The notes: generated by a model from the sequence alone, not told the origin. A stretch of 64,000 nt of DNA from Prosthecobacter algae (GCF_039542385.1 NZ_BAABIA010000002.1:764015-828014); one strand, 5' to 3'. Positions 42,596-53,086 are shown, numbered from the stretch's first letter. Translations and numbers: made by a program.

Positions 42596-43516
42596 ATGGA
42601 ACATTTTCTCTACCTCCTCGCTCGCACCTTCCTGGCCTTCATTCAGGCCTTGCCGATCCGCTGGGTGGCGCGCATGGGCCGCTGTGGGGGCGCGCTGGCT
42701 TTCTGGCTGGATGCACGCCATCGCCGGGTGGCGTTGAAGAATCTGACGATGTGCTTTGGCCACGAAAAGTCCCCGACGGAAATTCGCGCCATCGCCAAAG
42801 AAAATTTCCGCAGGCTCGGCGAAGTCTATGGCTGCGCGATGAAAAGCATGGTCATGAACGATGCCGAATTGCTCAAAGTCTTTTCCGTCAAAGGTGCCGA
42901 AGCGGTACGAGCTGTGGACGCGGAGGGGCGGCTGGTGAACCGCGTATTCACTGGCGGCCACTTCGGCAATTTCGAGCTGGCCAACCGAATGTCCGCGTTG
43001 ATTCCCGGGTATCAGGCAGTGGCCACGTATCGCGGTATCCGCCCGCCGAAGCTGGATCAGCTTGTTTACCGGATGCGCACCGTCTCGGGTAACATTCTGG
43101 TGGATCGCCGCACCGGTGCAGATGATCTGAAGCGCGCGATGGCGGAGGGGGGCAAGCTACTCATTTTGGCCAGTGATCAGGCGGATCGCAGCGGCGGTAT
43201 TGAGCTGCCGTTCCTCGGTTACTACGCGTGGACCACACGCGCGCCCGTCATCCTCGCGATGCGCTACAAGTGCGTCATCTTTGTGCCGATCTGTTACCGC
43301 GTCGGCCTGGGCCAGTGGGTTTTGGAAGTTGGCGAGCCCCTTCGCATGGAGGAAAACGGCAAGCGGCGAGGCGTCGAAGATCTGATGCGCGACATCAACG
43401 CCGCGTTGGAAGCGGGCGTGCGCCGCGATCCTGCCAACTGGTTCTGGGTGCATGACCGCTGGAAAACCAAAAACCGCCAACCACCACGCGCGGTGGAGGA
43501 ATCAACGGCGGTGTGA
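42596..43516 (+). CDS. LpxL/HtrB-type lysophospholipid (lipid A) acyltransferase
   Basis: The ATG at 42596 begins MEHFLYLLARTFLAFIQALP, the membrane anchor typical of the family; 87 upstream codons in frame lack it. The protein has 306 residues. The catalytic H-x4-D/E is GGHFGNFELANRM (His…Glu). DQADRSGGIELPFLGYYAWT and ANWFWVHDRWK are further family motifs. It would add an acyl chain to lipid A or another glycolipid on the inner membrane. It is divergent from the LysR gene. Confidence 0.88.
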   Translation: MEHFLYLLARTFLAFIQALPIRWVARMGRCGGALAFWLDARHRRVALKNLTMCFGHEKSPTEIRAIAKENFRRLGEVYGCAMKSMVMNDAELLKVFSVKGAEAVRAVDAEGRLVNRVFTGGHFGNFELANRMSALIPGYQAVATYRGIRPPKLDQLVYRMRTVSGNILVDRRTGADDLKRAMAEGGKLLILASDQADRSGGIELPFLGYYAWTTRAPVILAMRYKCVIFVPICYRVGLGQWVLEVGEPLRMEENGKRRGVEDLMRDINAALEAGVRRDPANWFWVHDRWKTKNRQPPRAVEESTAV

Positions 43517-43538
43517 AGAACATCCTCCGGACATTCGG

Positions 43539-44570
43539 TTACCCCAGCTCCGGGTCATTCAGAGCCACCATCTTCTGCTGTTTCACATCCCAGACCTTCA
43601 GACGCAGACAGCGGTAGATCTCGAGGGGGTTCAGCGTCGTGACTTTTGGATTCCGCAGTTCGGGGATGGCCTGGAGCACCTCAGGGAGACGGTAAAAGGG
43701 AATGCGCGCATTCAGATGATGAATGTGGTGATAGCCGATGTTTGCCGAGAACCACGCCATCACCGGCCCCATCTTCAGGTAGCTGCTGGACTCCAGCGCC
43801 GCGCGGTCATAAGTCCAGCCAGACTTGTCGTAGAAGGCCACGTCCGGGAAATTATGCTGTGCATAAAAGAAGTATGAGCCGATGGCGCTGGCGATGAAGT
43901 GCGGGAGGATCTGCGTGAGCAACCAAGCCTGCCAGCCCGCAAAACGGATCAGGAAGCCAGCGATGCACGCATGGACCAAAAGGGAGATAAAACAATCCCA
44001 GTGCTCCCGCGGCTTCATGGCAAAAGGGCGGAGGCACATGCCGTGCAGGAAAACCGTGAGGTAGCCAAACAGGATCGTCAGCGGATGCCGCATGAAAAGA
44101 TAGAGCCAGCGCGCAGGCTTGCGGGCCTTCTCAAAGTGCTCCCGCGTCATGATGGGAAAGGAGCCGATGTGGGAGCCTTTGATCTTCGAATTGTGATTGT
44201 GGTGATGATTGTGCGAGGCACGCCAGATGCTGCTCGGGCTCAGCGACAGGATGCCAAAAACCCACATGAACCCCTCCGCCGCCTTCGACTTCGGCAGGAT
44301 GGCATGGTGCTGCTGATCATGATAGATGACGAACATGCGCAGCAGCAGCAGCCCAGACAAAACACTGGCACCCAGCTTCAACAGCGGATGCGGCGCGAGC
44401 AGGGTGCCGGCTACAGCAGCGGCCAGCAGCACCGTCGTGGAAAGAATATACCACCAGCTCCTGGCAGTGCTGTCCACGGCATAGGGTTTCGTGGCCAGAA
44501 TAAGTTCAGGACCAGACCTGCTCACCGAGCCACGAATGAAGGAATCAGCCGCAGCTTGACCAATACTCAT
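43539..44570 (-). CDS. Fatty-acid desaturase
   Basis: From the ATG at 44570 the protein has 343 residues; 37 codons further upstream are in frame but lack a desaturase look. Three di-iron His boxes are present: YHDQQHH, then SHNHHHNHNS and, near the C-terminus, IGYHHIHHLN. Several hydrophobic segments lie between them (SWWYILSTTVLLAAAVAGTL). It introduces a double bond into a membrane lipid acyl chain. It is convergent with the acyltransferase, only 22 bp apart. The regiospecificity is unknown. Confidence 0.92.
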   Translation of the reverse strand: MSIGQAAADSFIRGSVSRSGPELILATKPYAVDSTARSWWYILSTTVLLAAAVAGTLLAPHPLLKLGASVLSGLLLLRMFVIYHDQQHHAILPKSKAAEGFMWVFGILSLSPSSIWRASHNHHHNHNSKIKGSHIGSFPIMTREHFEKARKPARWLYLFMRHPLTILFGYLTVFLHGMCLRPFAMKPREHWDCFISLLVHACIAGFLIRFAGWQAWLLTQILPHFIASAIGSYFFYAQHNFPDVAFYDKSGWTYDRAALESSSYLKMGPVMAWFSANIGYHHIHHLNARIPFYRLPEVLQAIPELRNPKVTTLNPLEIYRCLRLKVWDVKQQKMVALNDPELG

Positions 44571-44732
44571 GGGCTGCCAATCATCCTCATTATCAGTCGC
44601 TTGGCAACCCTGATTCCTCGAAACAAAATGCCTCGCGCGTGGATTTTTATGCATCCGAAAACTGGGAAGCATGCAAATCATCTCAGCGAAGTGAGACCCT
44701 CCTCTTTCTTTGAGTATGCCAGCTCCTCATGG

Positions 44733-44769
44733 GCATCTAACAGCGCTTGATCGCAGCGCTGTTAGATGC
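44733..44769. repeat. Perfect 15-bp hairpin between the large secreted protein and the desaturase
   Basis: GCATCTAACAGCGCT (44733-44747) and AGCGCTGTTAGATGC (44755-44769) flank a 7-nt loop. It lies 41 bp downstream of the minus-strand stop at 44810. No strong U-tract follows, so it may stall or protect the transcript rather than terminate it cleanly. Confidence 0.7.
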
Positions 44770-44809
44770 ACGTAGTCCCTGCACAGAGATCCATTGGCTA
44801 TTGCTCCCA

Positions 44810-47800
44810 TCATCGGCTCTGGGGCTTGAACACATCATCCAAGACGTAGGGCGTGTCCATGCCTTCGCTCTGGTGATACCAGGTGTCTCCCCCCATCAGC
44901 TCCTTGACACGCCATCTTGGCGTGGCGGCAGAGAGCGCAGTTCCATGATACTGGGAACGATAGGGACCCAAGTAAGACCAGCACGGAAATTCAGGTCCCT
45001 TCACGGACTCCATGTACCAGCGCACGATTTCGTTGTGGCTCTTGGTGGCGCTCTTCAGCACGTTCAGATCCCCCAGGTAGTCCGGGATGAAACGCGCATA
45101 CGCGCCCATGTCATGAATGTCTCCGACAAAGGCGGCAGTCGCACCTAACAAGGTTTGCAGATTTGTGCTCTGGTAGCATTCCAGCGCGACTTTGTTAGAG
45201 TCCACCAGATCCCGGATCCATTGAGTCTGCAGGCCGGGCACATTCATGTTGTTCACGCCCACCTGCGCCAGTTCCAGCAGAGCGACGCGGGTGGGCACCG
45301 GGACGTTCCACTGGGGATAGTCGAGCAGAAGTTTGCAGGTTCTACCTGTCACCTGCGTGCCCAGGGAGTGGCCGATCATGCGGAACTCACGGTTCACGGT
45401 GGAGTAGCCGGCCATGCAGCGTCTGAGGTCATCCAGGAACAGGTCCACCACGGTCTTGCCTTCGATCAGGCTCCCTGTGTCATCCGGTTCATAAACGCGG
45501 CTGCTTTCCCCCTTCTTCGCACTGAGGGCGTGGATCATCGAATGGCTGTCAGGCAACCCTTCCTCCGTGGCGATGTAGTAGATGTTGGCCTGGGAGAAAA
45601 TGGTTCCGTGCGGCGTGCCGTCCAGATCGCCAAACTGGTTCCAGTGAAAGATGCCCACGTTGTACCCCTTGTCCTTCCATATCTTGCAGCAGTCATGCAT
45701 GACACTGTCTTTCTGGGCATCCTGGCGGTACCAGCTTTCACGGCGGCGCAGCTTGGCCTCGCCCGGCTGCCAGCCGTGTACATAGATCACGGTGGGCTTG
45801 GAGCGGTCAAAGTACTCGTCGTCCTGATTGTCGCGGCAGCGCAGCCCGTCATCCACGGTTTTGAACCAATAGAGACCGTAGTCCAGATCGGTAAAGGTGT
45901 TGGGCAGGTTCCAGGCATGGCCGATGGTGAACTCCCGCACGCCGGCACCTTCCGTCAGTTCGCTGCCGTTTTGGGAAACCACGATGCGGTAGGTGCCCTC
46001 ACCGGCATAAGGGTTCTTGGCGTCAATGGTCCAAAACGGCCGGGGAAACTCCTGGGTGCCCGAGACCTTCGTGGTCACGGAGGTCCACACAGACTGGTTC
46101 CGGGTCAGGAAGCTGGAGGTTCCGTCCGCGTCCTTGACGCGATAGATATGGAAAGTCTTTTGCCCGGCTGGCAGACTGCTGAAATCAAACTGTAGCTTGG
46201 TGGCTGTCGGGTAGGCTAGGTAATCATAGTTGTATTTGCCCTTCGGAACCGAAGGCCCGGCAAACCGGCTGGAAACCGCGACGTTGATGTTCGCAGGTGG
46301 TGGCGGTGGCTGGGGCGTGACAATCGTGTAAGGGCCAAAGATGCTGCTGATGACCTCCTGCCCGTCGTAGTCCGAGGCAACCACGCGGTAGTAATAGTTG
46401 CCATCGTCCAGGCTGGCATCCGTCAGGCTGAAGTCCGCCGGATTTCCAGCGCCGGCGCGGACCATCTCGCCCACTTTGCTAAGGAGGTTGCCGCCCGCAT
46501 CCGAGCGATGCAGCGTGGCACGGTGCACCTGCTTGTCATCGCCGATCTTCAGCTTGATTTTCACGGAGCCACGGGTCTTGAGCGTGGACTGGGTGAAGGT
46601 CGGGGAGAAGGCGGTGAATGCTGGCGCCTGGGTGCCTCCGCCCTGGCCGATGTTCACCATCACGGCGGGTGAATAGGCGGTGGCAGAAGGGTCGTACCCG
46701 TCCACCACAGCAGCGCGGATGTAGAGCACGCCCGTCCCGCTGAACGCAAGGTTGGTCGTGTAGGTCACCGTGTCGCCCACCTGGGTGAGGTCGCTGTTTT
46801 TGATCGCTTTGAAGGGGCCGGAGGCGCTGGCTCCTGTCTCCAGATACACCCGCTGCACGCCGTTGAAGTCAAAGAGCGTCAGCGCCACAGCGCTGGTGCC
46901 CACCTTCACCAGGGAGCCGTTGGTGGGGGAAACAAAACCGCCAAAGTAGGTGGCCATCTGCGGCAGTGGCGGAGGCAGCACTTCAAAGGAATACACCTCA
47001 GTGGTCTGCTCATAGTATCCGGGCGCCCGGGCGATGGCGCGGAAGTCACGCACACCTGCGGGCAGGGTGGTGTTTTTCAGGGTCCAGTTGTTGCCAGCCT
47101 GGCTCAGGGCACCTGTGGGCAGGTCGGTCCACTTGCTCTCATCTTCGTTTTGATATTTCGTCTGAAAGCGGACCTGGATGCCCTTCACGGCTGGGACGGT
47201 GGCATACAGCGTGGTCGGTTTGCCTTCCTTGGCCGGGTCCACAAAGTCCATGTGCCAGCGGGTGAAGGGCGCGATGGAGAGGGCGGACGCGGTGACCGGG
47301 ATGGAGCCGAAAGGTGCCGACATGCTGTCCACCCAGCCTGGGGCGGCCGAGATGGCCCGGAAATAACGGTTTCCGTCGGGCACGTTGACGGTTTCCACCG
47401 TCCAGACCGCGCCTTTGCGGACTGCCGGGCTGTAGATGGGCAGGTCCGTCCAGGAGCCTTCAACGTACGGGGTCAGGGTGGACTGGAAACGCACGCTCAG
47501 GTTTTCAGCTGTGCCTGCCTGGTTGGCGATGAAGGTCCATGTCTGGCCGGACTTCGGCGGTGACTTGGTGGAGATCTTCGTCAGCGTCGTAGGTGGCAGC
47601 AGGTTGTTGAAGGTAGTAGAGAATTTGTAGCCCGTGTCGGGAGACCAGCTCATCGCGCGGAAAACACGGGGCCCTGCAAGCACCACGGCGGTCCTGGTAA
47701 ACTGGGGCGGATTGGTGTCCGACACAGCCGTCATGAGCCCGTTCTGTGTCCCCAGCGCCAGCCAGTCGCTGCCGTTGGTACTCGACTGAAGCGTCACCAC

Positions 47801-49948
47801 CGCCCCTGACGGCACACTGTCCGGCTTGTACGTGAAAGTCCACGGCTGGCCAGGGCTGGTCGGCATTACAAAGAAATTCACCGCCCACACCTTCACTGAC
47901 GGCATGGTGCCGGTGACCAGCGCCTTTGTGCCTTGTTTCAGCGCAATTTTGGGAGCCAGATTGGCCCCCACCTTCGCGGTCGTTGCCAGCCTGACCGTGA
48001 AATTTTTAATGCCCGAAGATCCCGCAGGGATGTCCGTCGTCCATCGGATGACTCGCGCTGCGCCAGCTCCGGATACCGTGCTCCCCGCATCGCTGCCTTC
48101 CAGCGTGAAATCCGCCGGCAGGGCACTCTCCACCGTGACCCCGCTCAGTGCCGCCTCAGTGTTGTTCACGTAGGTCAGGGAGTATCTGATCTGGCCGCCC
48201 GGGTATTCAAAGTAGCTCAGCGTTCCGTTCGCCCCTGCCGTGCCGCCTTCGTCTGCGTCGGTGGAGACCCCGCCTGCCAGATCCATGGGCTTGGACAGCT
48301 CCGTGTAGGTGTTAAAGACCCACTGCAAAGGAGGCGTGCCTCCGTTGGCCAGCAGAATGTCACGCTTGCTGTTGCCGCTGAAACGGCCCGTTCCCAGCCG
48401 ATGCGGGTTGGTGGAGCCCGTGGCCAGTCCTGTCTGGTTGAACTCCAGCACTCCCATGAAATTTTGCGCATCCAGCTTCGGGATCAATCGGATCGCGCGC
48501 ACCCCCGCAGGCATCTGGGTCACCGTGTCTTCAAATTTGCTGGTCATGAGGATCTCCGGAAAACGGTCCCCGGTCAGGTCCTGCAGAATTACATGCGACG
48601 TAAAGGTTGTGGCGGATGCCCCCACCGGCCCTCTTCCCACGCGTTGCATGTTGTGCGCCCAGAGCGGCACCGCGCCCCGCCCTTGAAAAAGCTGCCAGAG
48701 CTGGTGGTCCCGCGTGTCGTTCGGGTCCTGTCCGTTCGTGCTGCCAAAGAAGTGCATGGTGACCACCGCATCCGCACGACCGTCTCCCGTCACATCGCCC
48801 ACCGCCAGCGACTCCACTGGCAGGGTACCCAAGGCAAACCCTGTGTCGGTCCTCTTCGGCCGTTGGCTTTCTTCCCCATCTGCATCCCCCACCAGCGATC
48901 CTATGCCGCTGTTCTGAATCAGCACCAGTTCCCGGTTGGTCCCATCCGCCATGATCACATCCGCCCAGCCGTCGCCCGTTGCATCTCCGATCCCCATCGG
49001 TCCCGCGACCGTCGTGGCGGACAGTTTGGCATGATTGGATGCACCCAGGTTAAACATGGAGTTGTTCAAAATCACGCCCAGCCTCAGTTCCGTCCCTCCC
49101 ACTCCGTTATCCCCTGTGCCTGCCACCACGATCTCCGGTTTGCCTTCATTCGTGAGATCACCCACCGCGCATTGCAGGACCGTGCTGATGCCCGTGGTCG
49201 CCATGCCTGCGGGGGTGGTTTCCTGGAAGGTCAGATGCCCGCCCACCACACCTCCGTTTAAATAGACTTTCAGCGCATCTCCTGCCACCACGACCAAGTC
49301 CGGCTGGCCATCGGCGTTCAGATCTGCCACGGCAGAGTCACGGATGTTGCTCGTGCCCAGTGAAAAGCTGTCCACCGTAAAGATGCCACCCACTCCCTGC
49401 CGCCTCACCGACACCAAGCCCGTGATGCGGTCAATCTGAAGGATATCATCTCCGAACCCTTCGTCATCAAACCGGTCGCCAAACAGCCCCGCGCAGTCCA
49501 TCCCGGCCCCTGTGAAAGGAATGATGCCGCCCAGCTTCGGTTCCAAATTCGGGGCCGTGCTGAAGGGAAAGGGGGAGGCAAAAGTCCTCCTTTGCAGCGG
49601 CGAGACATTGCCCGCTGCGTCAATCGCCCGGATCTCAAAAATCACGGATGTGCATTTGAAAGCCACATCGAATGCCTGCCCTCGCTGCCAAGGATACGTG
49701 TTCCACGGTGTGCTGTCTGGCAAGGGAGCGGTGCTGTTCAGCTTGCTGCGAAACTGGATGCCCGCCAGCGGCGTGAATCCTACGTCGTCCAAAGGATCCA
49801 GCAGCATCTTGAAGTGCACCGTCGCCCCCTCTTTTTCCACCCACGCATGGGAGATGTTCAACGACGGAGGAGTGCTGTCAGCAGCCCAAGCCACCGGAGT
49901 GATCAGTGCGCCAAGCGCAGCCCATGCCAAAAGAGTCAGCTTCTTCAT
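44810..49948 (-). CDS. Giant secreted protein: FG-GAP/VCBS repeats, Ig-like region, C-terminal alpha/beta hydrolase
   Basis: From the ATG at 49948 the protein has 1712 residues with a signal peptide (KKLTLLAWAALGALITPVA). About residues 125-560 are VCBS/FG-GAP repeats (VADLNADGQPDLVVVAGD; VGDVTGDGRADAVVTMHF; LQDLTGDRFPEILMTSKF). A DUF11-like domain follows near 600-690, then several ~120-residue beta repeats. Residues ~1390-1690 form a lipase-like hydrolase: PTVIYVHGWQPGEAKL and EFRMIGHSLGTQVTGR (nucleophile Ser in GHSLG). No PEP-CTERM or other sorting tail is seen. It is probably a large extracellular esterase or lipase with adhesive repeats. Confidence 0.88.
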   Translation of the reverse strand: MKKLTLLAWAALGALITPVAWAADSTPPSLNISHAWVEKEGATVHFKMLLDPLDDVGFTPLAGIQFRSKLNSTAPLPDSTPWNTYPWQRGQAFDVAFKCTSVIFEIRAIDAAGNVSPLQRRTFASPFPFSTAPNLEPKLGGIIPFTGAGMDCAGLFGDRFDDEGFGDDILQIDRITGLVSVRRQGVGGIFTVDSFSLGTSNIRDSAVADLNADGQPDLVVVAGDALKVYLNGGVVGGHLTFQETTPAGMATTGISTVLQCAVGDLTNEGKPEIVVAGTGDNGVGGTELRLGVILNNSMFNLGASNHAKLSATTVAGPMGIGDATGDGWADVIMADGTNRELVLIQNSGIGSLVGDADGEESQRPKRTDTGFALGTLPVESLAVGDVTGDGRADAVVTMHFFGSTNGQDPNDTRDHQLWQLFQGRGAVPLWAHNMQRVGRGPVGASATTFTSHVILQDLTGDRFPEILMTSKFEDTVTQMPAGVRAIRLIPKLDAQNFMGVLEFNQTGLATGSTNPHRLGTGRFSGNSKRDILLANGGTPPLQWVFNTYTELSKPMDLAGGVSTDADEGGTAGANGTLSYFEYPGGQIRYSLTYVNNTEAALSGVTVESALPADFTLEGSDAGSTVSGAGAARVIRWTTDIPAGSSGIKNFTVRLATTAKVGANLAPKIALKQGTKALVTGTMPSVKVWAVNFFVMPTSPGQPWTFTYKPDSVPSGAVVTLQSSTNGSDWLALGTQNGLMTAVSDTNPPQFTRTAVVLAGPRVFRAMSWSPDTGYKFSTTFNNLLPPTTLTKISTKSPPKSGQTWTFIANQAGTAENLSVRFQSTLTPYVEGSWTDLPIYSPAVRKGAVWTVETVNVPDGNRYFRAISAAPGWVDSMSAPFGSIPVTASALSIAPFTRWHMDFVDPAKEGKPTTLYATVPAVKGIQVRFQTKYQNEDESKWTDLPTGALSQAGNNWTLKNTTLPAGVRDFRAIARAPGYYEQTTEVYSFEVLPPPLPQMATYFGGFVSPTNGSLVKVGTSAVALTLFDFNGVQRVYLETGASASGPFKAIKNSDLTQVGDTVTYTTNLAFSGTGVLYIRAAVVDGYDPSATAYSPAVMVNIGQGGGTQAPAFTAFSPTFTQSTLKTRGSVKIKLKIGDDKQVHRATLHRSDAGGNLLSKVGEMVRAGAGNPADFSLTDASLDDGNYYYRVVASDYDGQEVISSIFGPYTIVTPQPPPPPANINVAVSSRFAGPSVPKGKYNYDYLAYPTATKLQFDFSSLPAGQKTFHIYRVKDADGTSSFLTRNQSVWTSVTTKVSGTQEFPRPFWTIDAKNPYAGEGTYRIVVSQNGSELTEGAGVREFTIGHAWNLPNTFTDLDYGLYWFKTVDDGLRCRDNQDDEYFDRSKPTVIYVHGWQPGEAKLRRRESWYRQDAQKDSVMHDCCKIWKDKGYNVGIFHWNQFGDLDGTPHGTIFSQANIYYIATEEGLPDSHSMIHALSAKKGESSRVYEPDDTGSLIEGKTVVDLFLDDLRRCMAGYSTVNREFRMIGHSLGTQVTGRTCKLLLDYPQWNVPVPTRVALLELAQVGVNNMNVPGLQTQWIRDLVDSNKVALECYQSTNLQTLLGATAAFVGDIHDMGAYARFIPDYLGDLNVLKSATKSHNEIVRWYMESVKGPEFPCWSYLGPYRSQYHGTALSAATPRWRVKELMGGDTWYHQSEGMDTPYVLDDVFKPQSR

Positions 49949-50314
49949 TGAGAGTGAGGGTACTACCTTGAGCAAATTTATAGCCTAACTGCTCATTTAC
50001 CCAAAGTTATTTCATCATTCAAATAAAGTCATTTCTCATATTTGATAAGTCAATTCACCTGATTTGCGCATCCGCAAAGCTGACAATTTATTTCCTGAAT
50101 GGAGGGGCAGGAATGAGCATGCGCAGTAAACAAAGGGCTGCGAACTACCCTGAAGGCATACCAGGGCCCGACTTTAAGAGCGTTATGCCTTCTGCACCCT
50201 GGATCGCCGCCATCGTGGGTCATTACAGGAGGAGGTGAGCTACCCTCCGAGAGCCGAGTGCAGACCCAGCTTTTTGCTTTTCAAATCCTACTTTTTGTCT
50301 TTCCCTGGAACCGC
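49949..50314. other. Intergenic region between the giant secreted gene and the Coa1-like gene
   Basis: About 365 bases between divergent genes. GAAGGCATA (50152-50160) and TATGCCTTC (50184-50192) form a 9-bp inverted repeat with a 23-nt loop. No gene is seen. Both promoters must lie here, but none is clear by eye. Confidence 0.5.
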
Positions 50315-50785
50315 ATGAATCCTGAGCCGCCGCCCTTTGGCGATCCTACCAACATTCGCCGTGAGAACAATGCGGCCATCAGCAAGGGCGTGGCGGTGGG
50401 CTGCGGAGGTTGCCTGATGGTGGTGGCAGCCCTGGTGTTTTTCATTGTGGCGGTTTTGGGCTTGGTGATGCTGTTTCTACGCGGATCTGAACCCTGCGTG
50501 GAGACGATGCGGCGCGCCCAGAAGTCCCCTGCCCTGCAGCAGGCGCTGGGGGAGCCGATGAAGATGGGCTGGATTCTCACCGGCGGTGTGAGCACCATGA
50601 ATGACTCCGGCAGTGCCGATGTCTCCATCCCTATTTCCGGGCCCAAAGGCAGCATACGTATCCACACCCGTGCGCAGCGGGAGGCAGGAGTCTGGAACTA
50701 CAAGGAAATGAGCGCTCCCTTGCCTACGGGCGAGGTGGTAGACTTGCTGAAAACCCTGCCCGAACAAGCTGCGCCTGCCCCCTGA
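50315..50785 (+). CDS. Coa1-like membrane protein (PF08695-type)
   Basis: From the ATG at 50315 the protein has 156 residues; an earlier frame start at 50258 adds 19 residues without support. One transmembrane helix (CLMVVAALVFFIVAVLGLVM) is followed by SPALQQALGEPMKMGWILTG and VSIPISGPKGSIRIHTRAQR. This is the pattern of the cytochrome-oxidase-assembly-1 (Coa1) domain: an 'ALGEP' turn and a 'GPKG' loop before the last strands. Bacterial members are membrane-anchored and of unknown function. Confidence 0.7.
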   Translation: MNPEPPPFGDPTNIRRENNAAISKGVAVGCGGCLMVVAALVFFIVAVLGLVMLFLRGSEPCVETMRRAQKSPALQQALGEPMKMGWILTGGVSTMNDSGSADVSIPISGPKGSIRIHTRAQREAGVWNYKEMSAPLPTGEVVDLLKTLPEQAAPAP

Positions 50786-50858
50786 GCAAAAGCTTTAGCC
50801 TAGGATGCGGTGTCCCTCAGGTTGACTCAGCGGAGACACAATCGTATGGGAAAAGGTG

Positions 50859-51710
50859 ATGCTTGGCAAGATCCTCCCCCCGCTTCTCGCTATCCTGTCT
50901 TTCGGTGCCCTTCAGGCCCCGGCAGCCAGCCTGCTCGTGTACTACGATGGCACGGCTTCGGGCAATGATCTGGTGGACCTGAGCGGCAATGGACGCAATG
51001 CGATCTATGATGCCAACGGATCTGCCACCACGCCGGTGATCCTGACGACGACTCCGGCCAACGGCAGCAGTGGAGCCTATGCATCCCTGACGGCGAACGG
51101 CAGCAACCAGAGCGGACGTTACTCGGTGACGCCAGCAGGGGGCTTCAGCTACAATTTCAATAACCAGAGCTGGTCGGCCGCGATGTTTTACAACCGCCAG
51201 TCGGTCGCGACCAACGACACTCTTTTCCATATCGGTGCGGGCGATGGTTTCGGTGGCGAAAATGAGCTTTACGCATGGGCCACGGCGAACAACACCAACC
51301 TGTCATTTCAGCACTATCCGCTCCCCGATGTGGACCTAACGGCTGCCGGCAAGATGAACCTGAATGCCTGGCATCATCTGGCAGTGACCTTCAGCGCCTC
51401 CGGCCTGAATGATGGCATGGGGACGCTGAGCCTGTATGCGGATGGCGTGCTCATCGGCACGGACAGCACCTTCACCCTGGGGACGAATAACACTTTCTTT
51501 TTTGGCGGCCAAGGCAGCGCCACTCCAGACCGCAATTTCATCGGCTTTTTGGACGAGATGGCCCTGTTTGACGGGGCCCTCACGTCCGGGGAAATCGCAG
51601 GCTTGGCCAATGGCAGCCAGACACCCATCACTCTGGTGCCTGAGCCCAGCCGCGCGCTGCTGCTGGGCTTGGGTCTGTTTGGCCTGGTGATGAGACGGCG
51701 GCGGAAATAG
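50859..51710 (+). CDS. Secreted LamG-like protein with PEP-CTERM sorting signal
   Basis: The protein has 283 residues from the ATG at 50859; a GTG one codon earlier is possible. A signal peptide (GKILPPLLAILSFGALQAPA) precedes a concanavalin/LamG-type beta domain (LVDLSGNGRNAIYDANG; LNAWHHLAVTFSASG; RNFIGFLDEMALFDGALTSG). The end is VPEPSRALLLGLGLFGLVMR, RRRK: VPEP motif, transmembrane helix and basic tail, the exosortase substrate signal. The protein would be sorted by the exosortase/EpsH system, to which the glycosyltransferases at 258-3428 may belong. Confidence 0.88.
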   Translation: MLGKILPPLLAILSFGALQAPAASLLVYYDGTASGNDLVDLSGNGRNAIYDANGSATTPVILTTTPANGSSGAYASLTANGSNQSGRYSVTPAGGFSYNFNNQSWSAAMFYNRQSVATNDTLFHIGAGDGFGGENELYAWATANNTNLSFQHYPLPDVDLTAAGKMNLNAWHHLAVTFSASGLNDGMGTLSLYADGVLIGTDSTFTLGTNNTFFFGGQGSATPDRNFIGFLDEMALFDGALTSGEIAGLANGSQTPITLVPEPSRALLLGLGLFGLVMRRRRK

Positions 51711-51871
51711 CCTGCCGGGTCCTATTGGGCATTTTGCCCGGATCAACCGCAGCCTCTCAAGAAGAATGACTCTGGCTCGGGTCCTGCTGAATTTTTCACA
51801 GGCGCAGTGCTCGCTCTGTGCTAGACATCTCCCCCGCCGTCCCTGGCGGACTTCATTTACCCTCCTGAATC

Positions 51872-53086
51872 ATGCCCAAAAAGACCATCCGTGACATCGA
51901 ACTGAGCAACAAACGCGTCCTCGTCCGTGTGGACTTCAACGTGCCTCTCGACGAAAAAGACGGCGCGATGGTCATCACCGATGCGACCCGCATCCAGGAA
52001 ACGCTGCCGACGCTGAAGTACCTCATCGAAAAAGGTGCGAAGGTGATCCTTTGCAGCCACCTGGGCCGCCCGAAAGGCCAGCGTGATCCGAAGCAGTCCC
52101 TCGCCCCAGTGGCCCCAGCCCTGAGCGAACTGCTGGGCACGAAAGTTGAGTTTTCCGACGAAACCATCGGCGAGACCGCCAAGGCCAAAGCCCTGGCGCT
52201 GCCAGCCGGCGGCGTGCTGCTGCTAGAAAATACCCGCTTCCACGCTGGTGAAGAAAAGAACGATGCCGAGCTGGCCAAGGGCCTGGCGGATCTGGCCGAA
52301 ATCTTCGTCAACGACGCCTTCGGTTCTGCCCACCGCGCCCATAGCTCCACCGCTGGCGTGGCCGATTACCTCCCCGCCGTTTCCGGTCTGCTCATGGAAA
52401 AAGAGCTGACCTACCTGCATGACGAACTGGAAAACCCGGAGCGTCCCTTCGTGGTCATCCTCGGTGGGGCCAAAGTCAGCGACAAAATCGGCGTGATCAA
52501 TCGCCTGCTGGAAAAGGCCGATACCATCATCATCGGCGGCGGCATGGCCTACACCTTCCGCAAGCTCGTCCAGGGCATCACCATCGGCAAAAGCCTTTAC
52601 AAAGCCGAGTGGGAGCCAATCGCCCAGGCCGCCATTGACAAGGCCAAGGAGCGTGGCGTGAAGCTGCTGATCCCGGTGGACGCCATGATTACCGACGCTT
52701 TCGACTTCGACGCCAAGAAACTGGGCACCACGAAGTACACCGGCGTGAACGAAAACATCCCGGACGGCTGGGAAGGCGTGGACATCGGCCCTGAGTCCGT
52801 GAAGCTTTTCTCTGAAGAAATCGCCAAGGCGAAGACCGTCATCTGGAACGGCCCCATGGGCGTGTTCGAAATCAAGGAGTCCTCCAAGGGCAGCTTCGAC
52901 GTGGCAGCCGCCATCGCGGAAAACACCAGCGCCAAGACCATCATCGGCGGTGGCGACAGCGTGAAGGCCGTGAAGAAGGCCAAGCTGGCTGACAAGATGA
53001 CCTTCATCTCCACCGGCGGCGGTGCCTCCCTGGAGCTCCTCGAAGGCAAAATCCTCCCCGGCGTGGCCTGCCTCCAGGAAAAGTAA
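51872..53086 (+). CDS. pgk: Phosphoglycerate kinase
   Basis: A 404-residue enzyme of full family length. It transfers phosphate between 1,3-bisphosphoglycerate and ADP in glycolysis. The N-terminal substrate signature is [38 protein letters not shown] follows, then [12 protein letters not shown] and WNGPMGVFE. The nucleotide-site C-terminal motif is GGGDSVKA, with [13 protein letters not shown] near the end. It lies 90 bp upstream of tpiA on the same strand; the gap contains the hairpin GGCTGAG…CTCAGCC. Confidence 0.98.
   Translation: MPKKTIRDIELSNKRVLVRVDFNVPLDEKDGAMVITDATRIQETLPTLKYLIEKGAKVILCSHLGRPKGQRDPKQSLAPVAPALSELLGTKVEFSDETIGETAKAKALALPAGGVLLLENTRFHAGEEKNDAELAKGLADLAEIFVNDAFGSAHRAHSSTAGVADYLPAVSGLLMEKELTYLHDELENPERPFVVILGGAKVSDKIGVINRLLEKADTIIIGGGMAYTFRKLVQGITIGKSLYKAEWEPIAQAAIDKAKERGVKLLIPVDAMITDAFDFDAKKLGTTKYTGVNENIPDGWEGVDIGPESVKLFSEEIAKAKTVIWNGPMGVFEIKESSKGSFDVAAAIAENTSAKTIIGGGDSVKAVKKAKLADKMTFISTGGGASLELLEGKILPGVACLQEK

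Noticed and set aside
47933..49261. 442-codon plus-strand open frame
   Set aside because: Antisense to the giant secreted gene; low-complexity His/Arg composition typical of GC-rich shadows.
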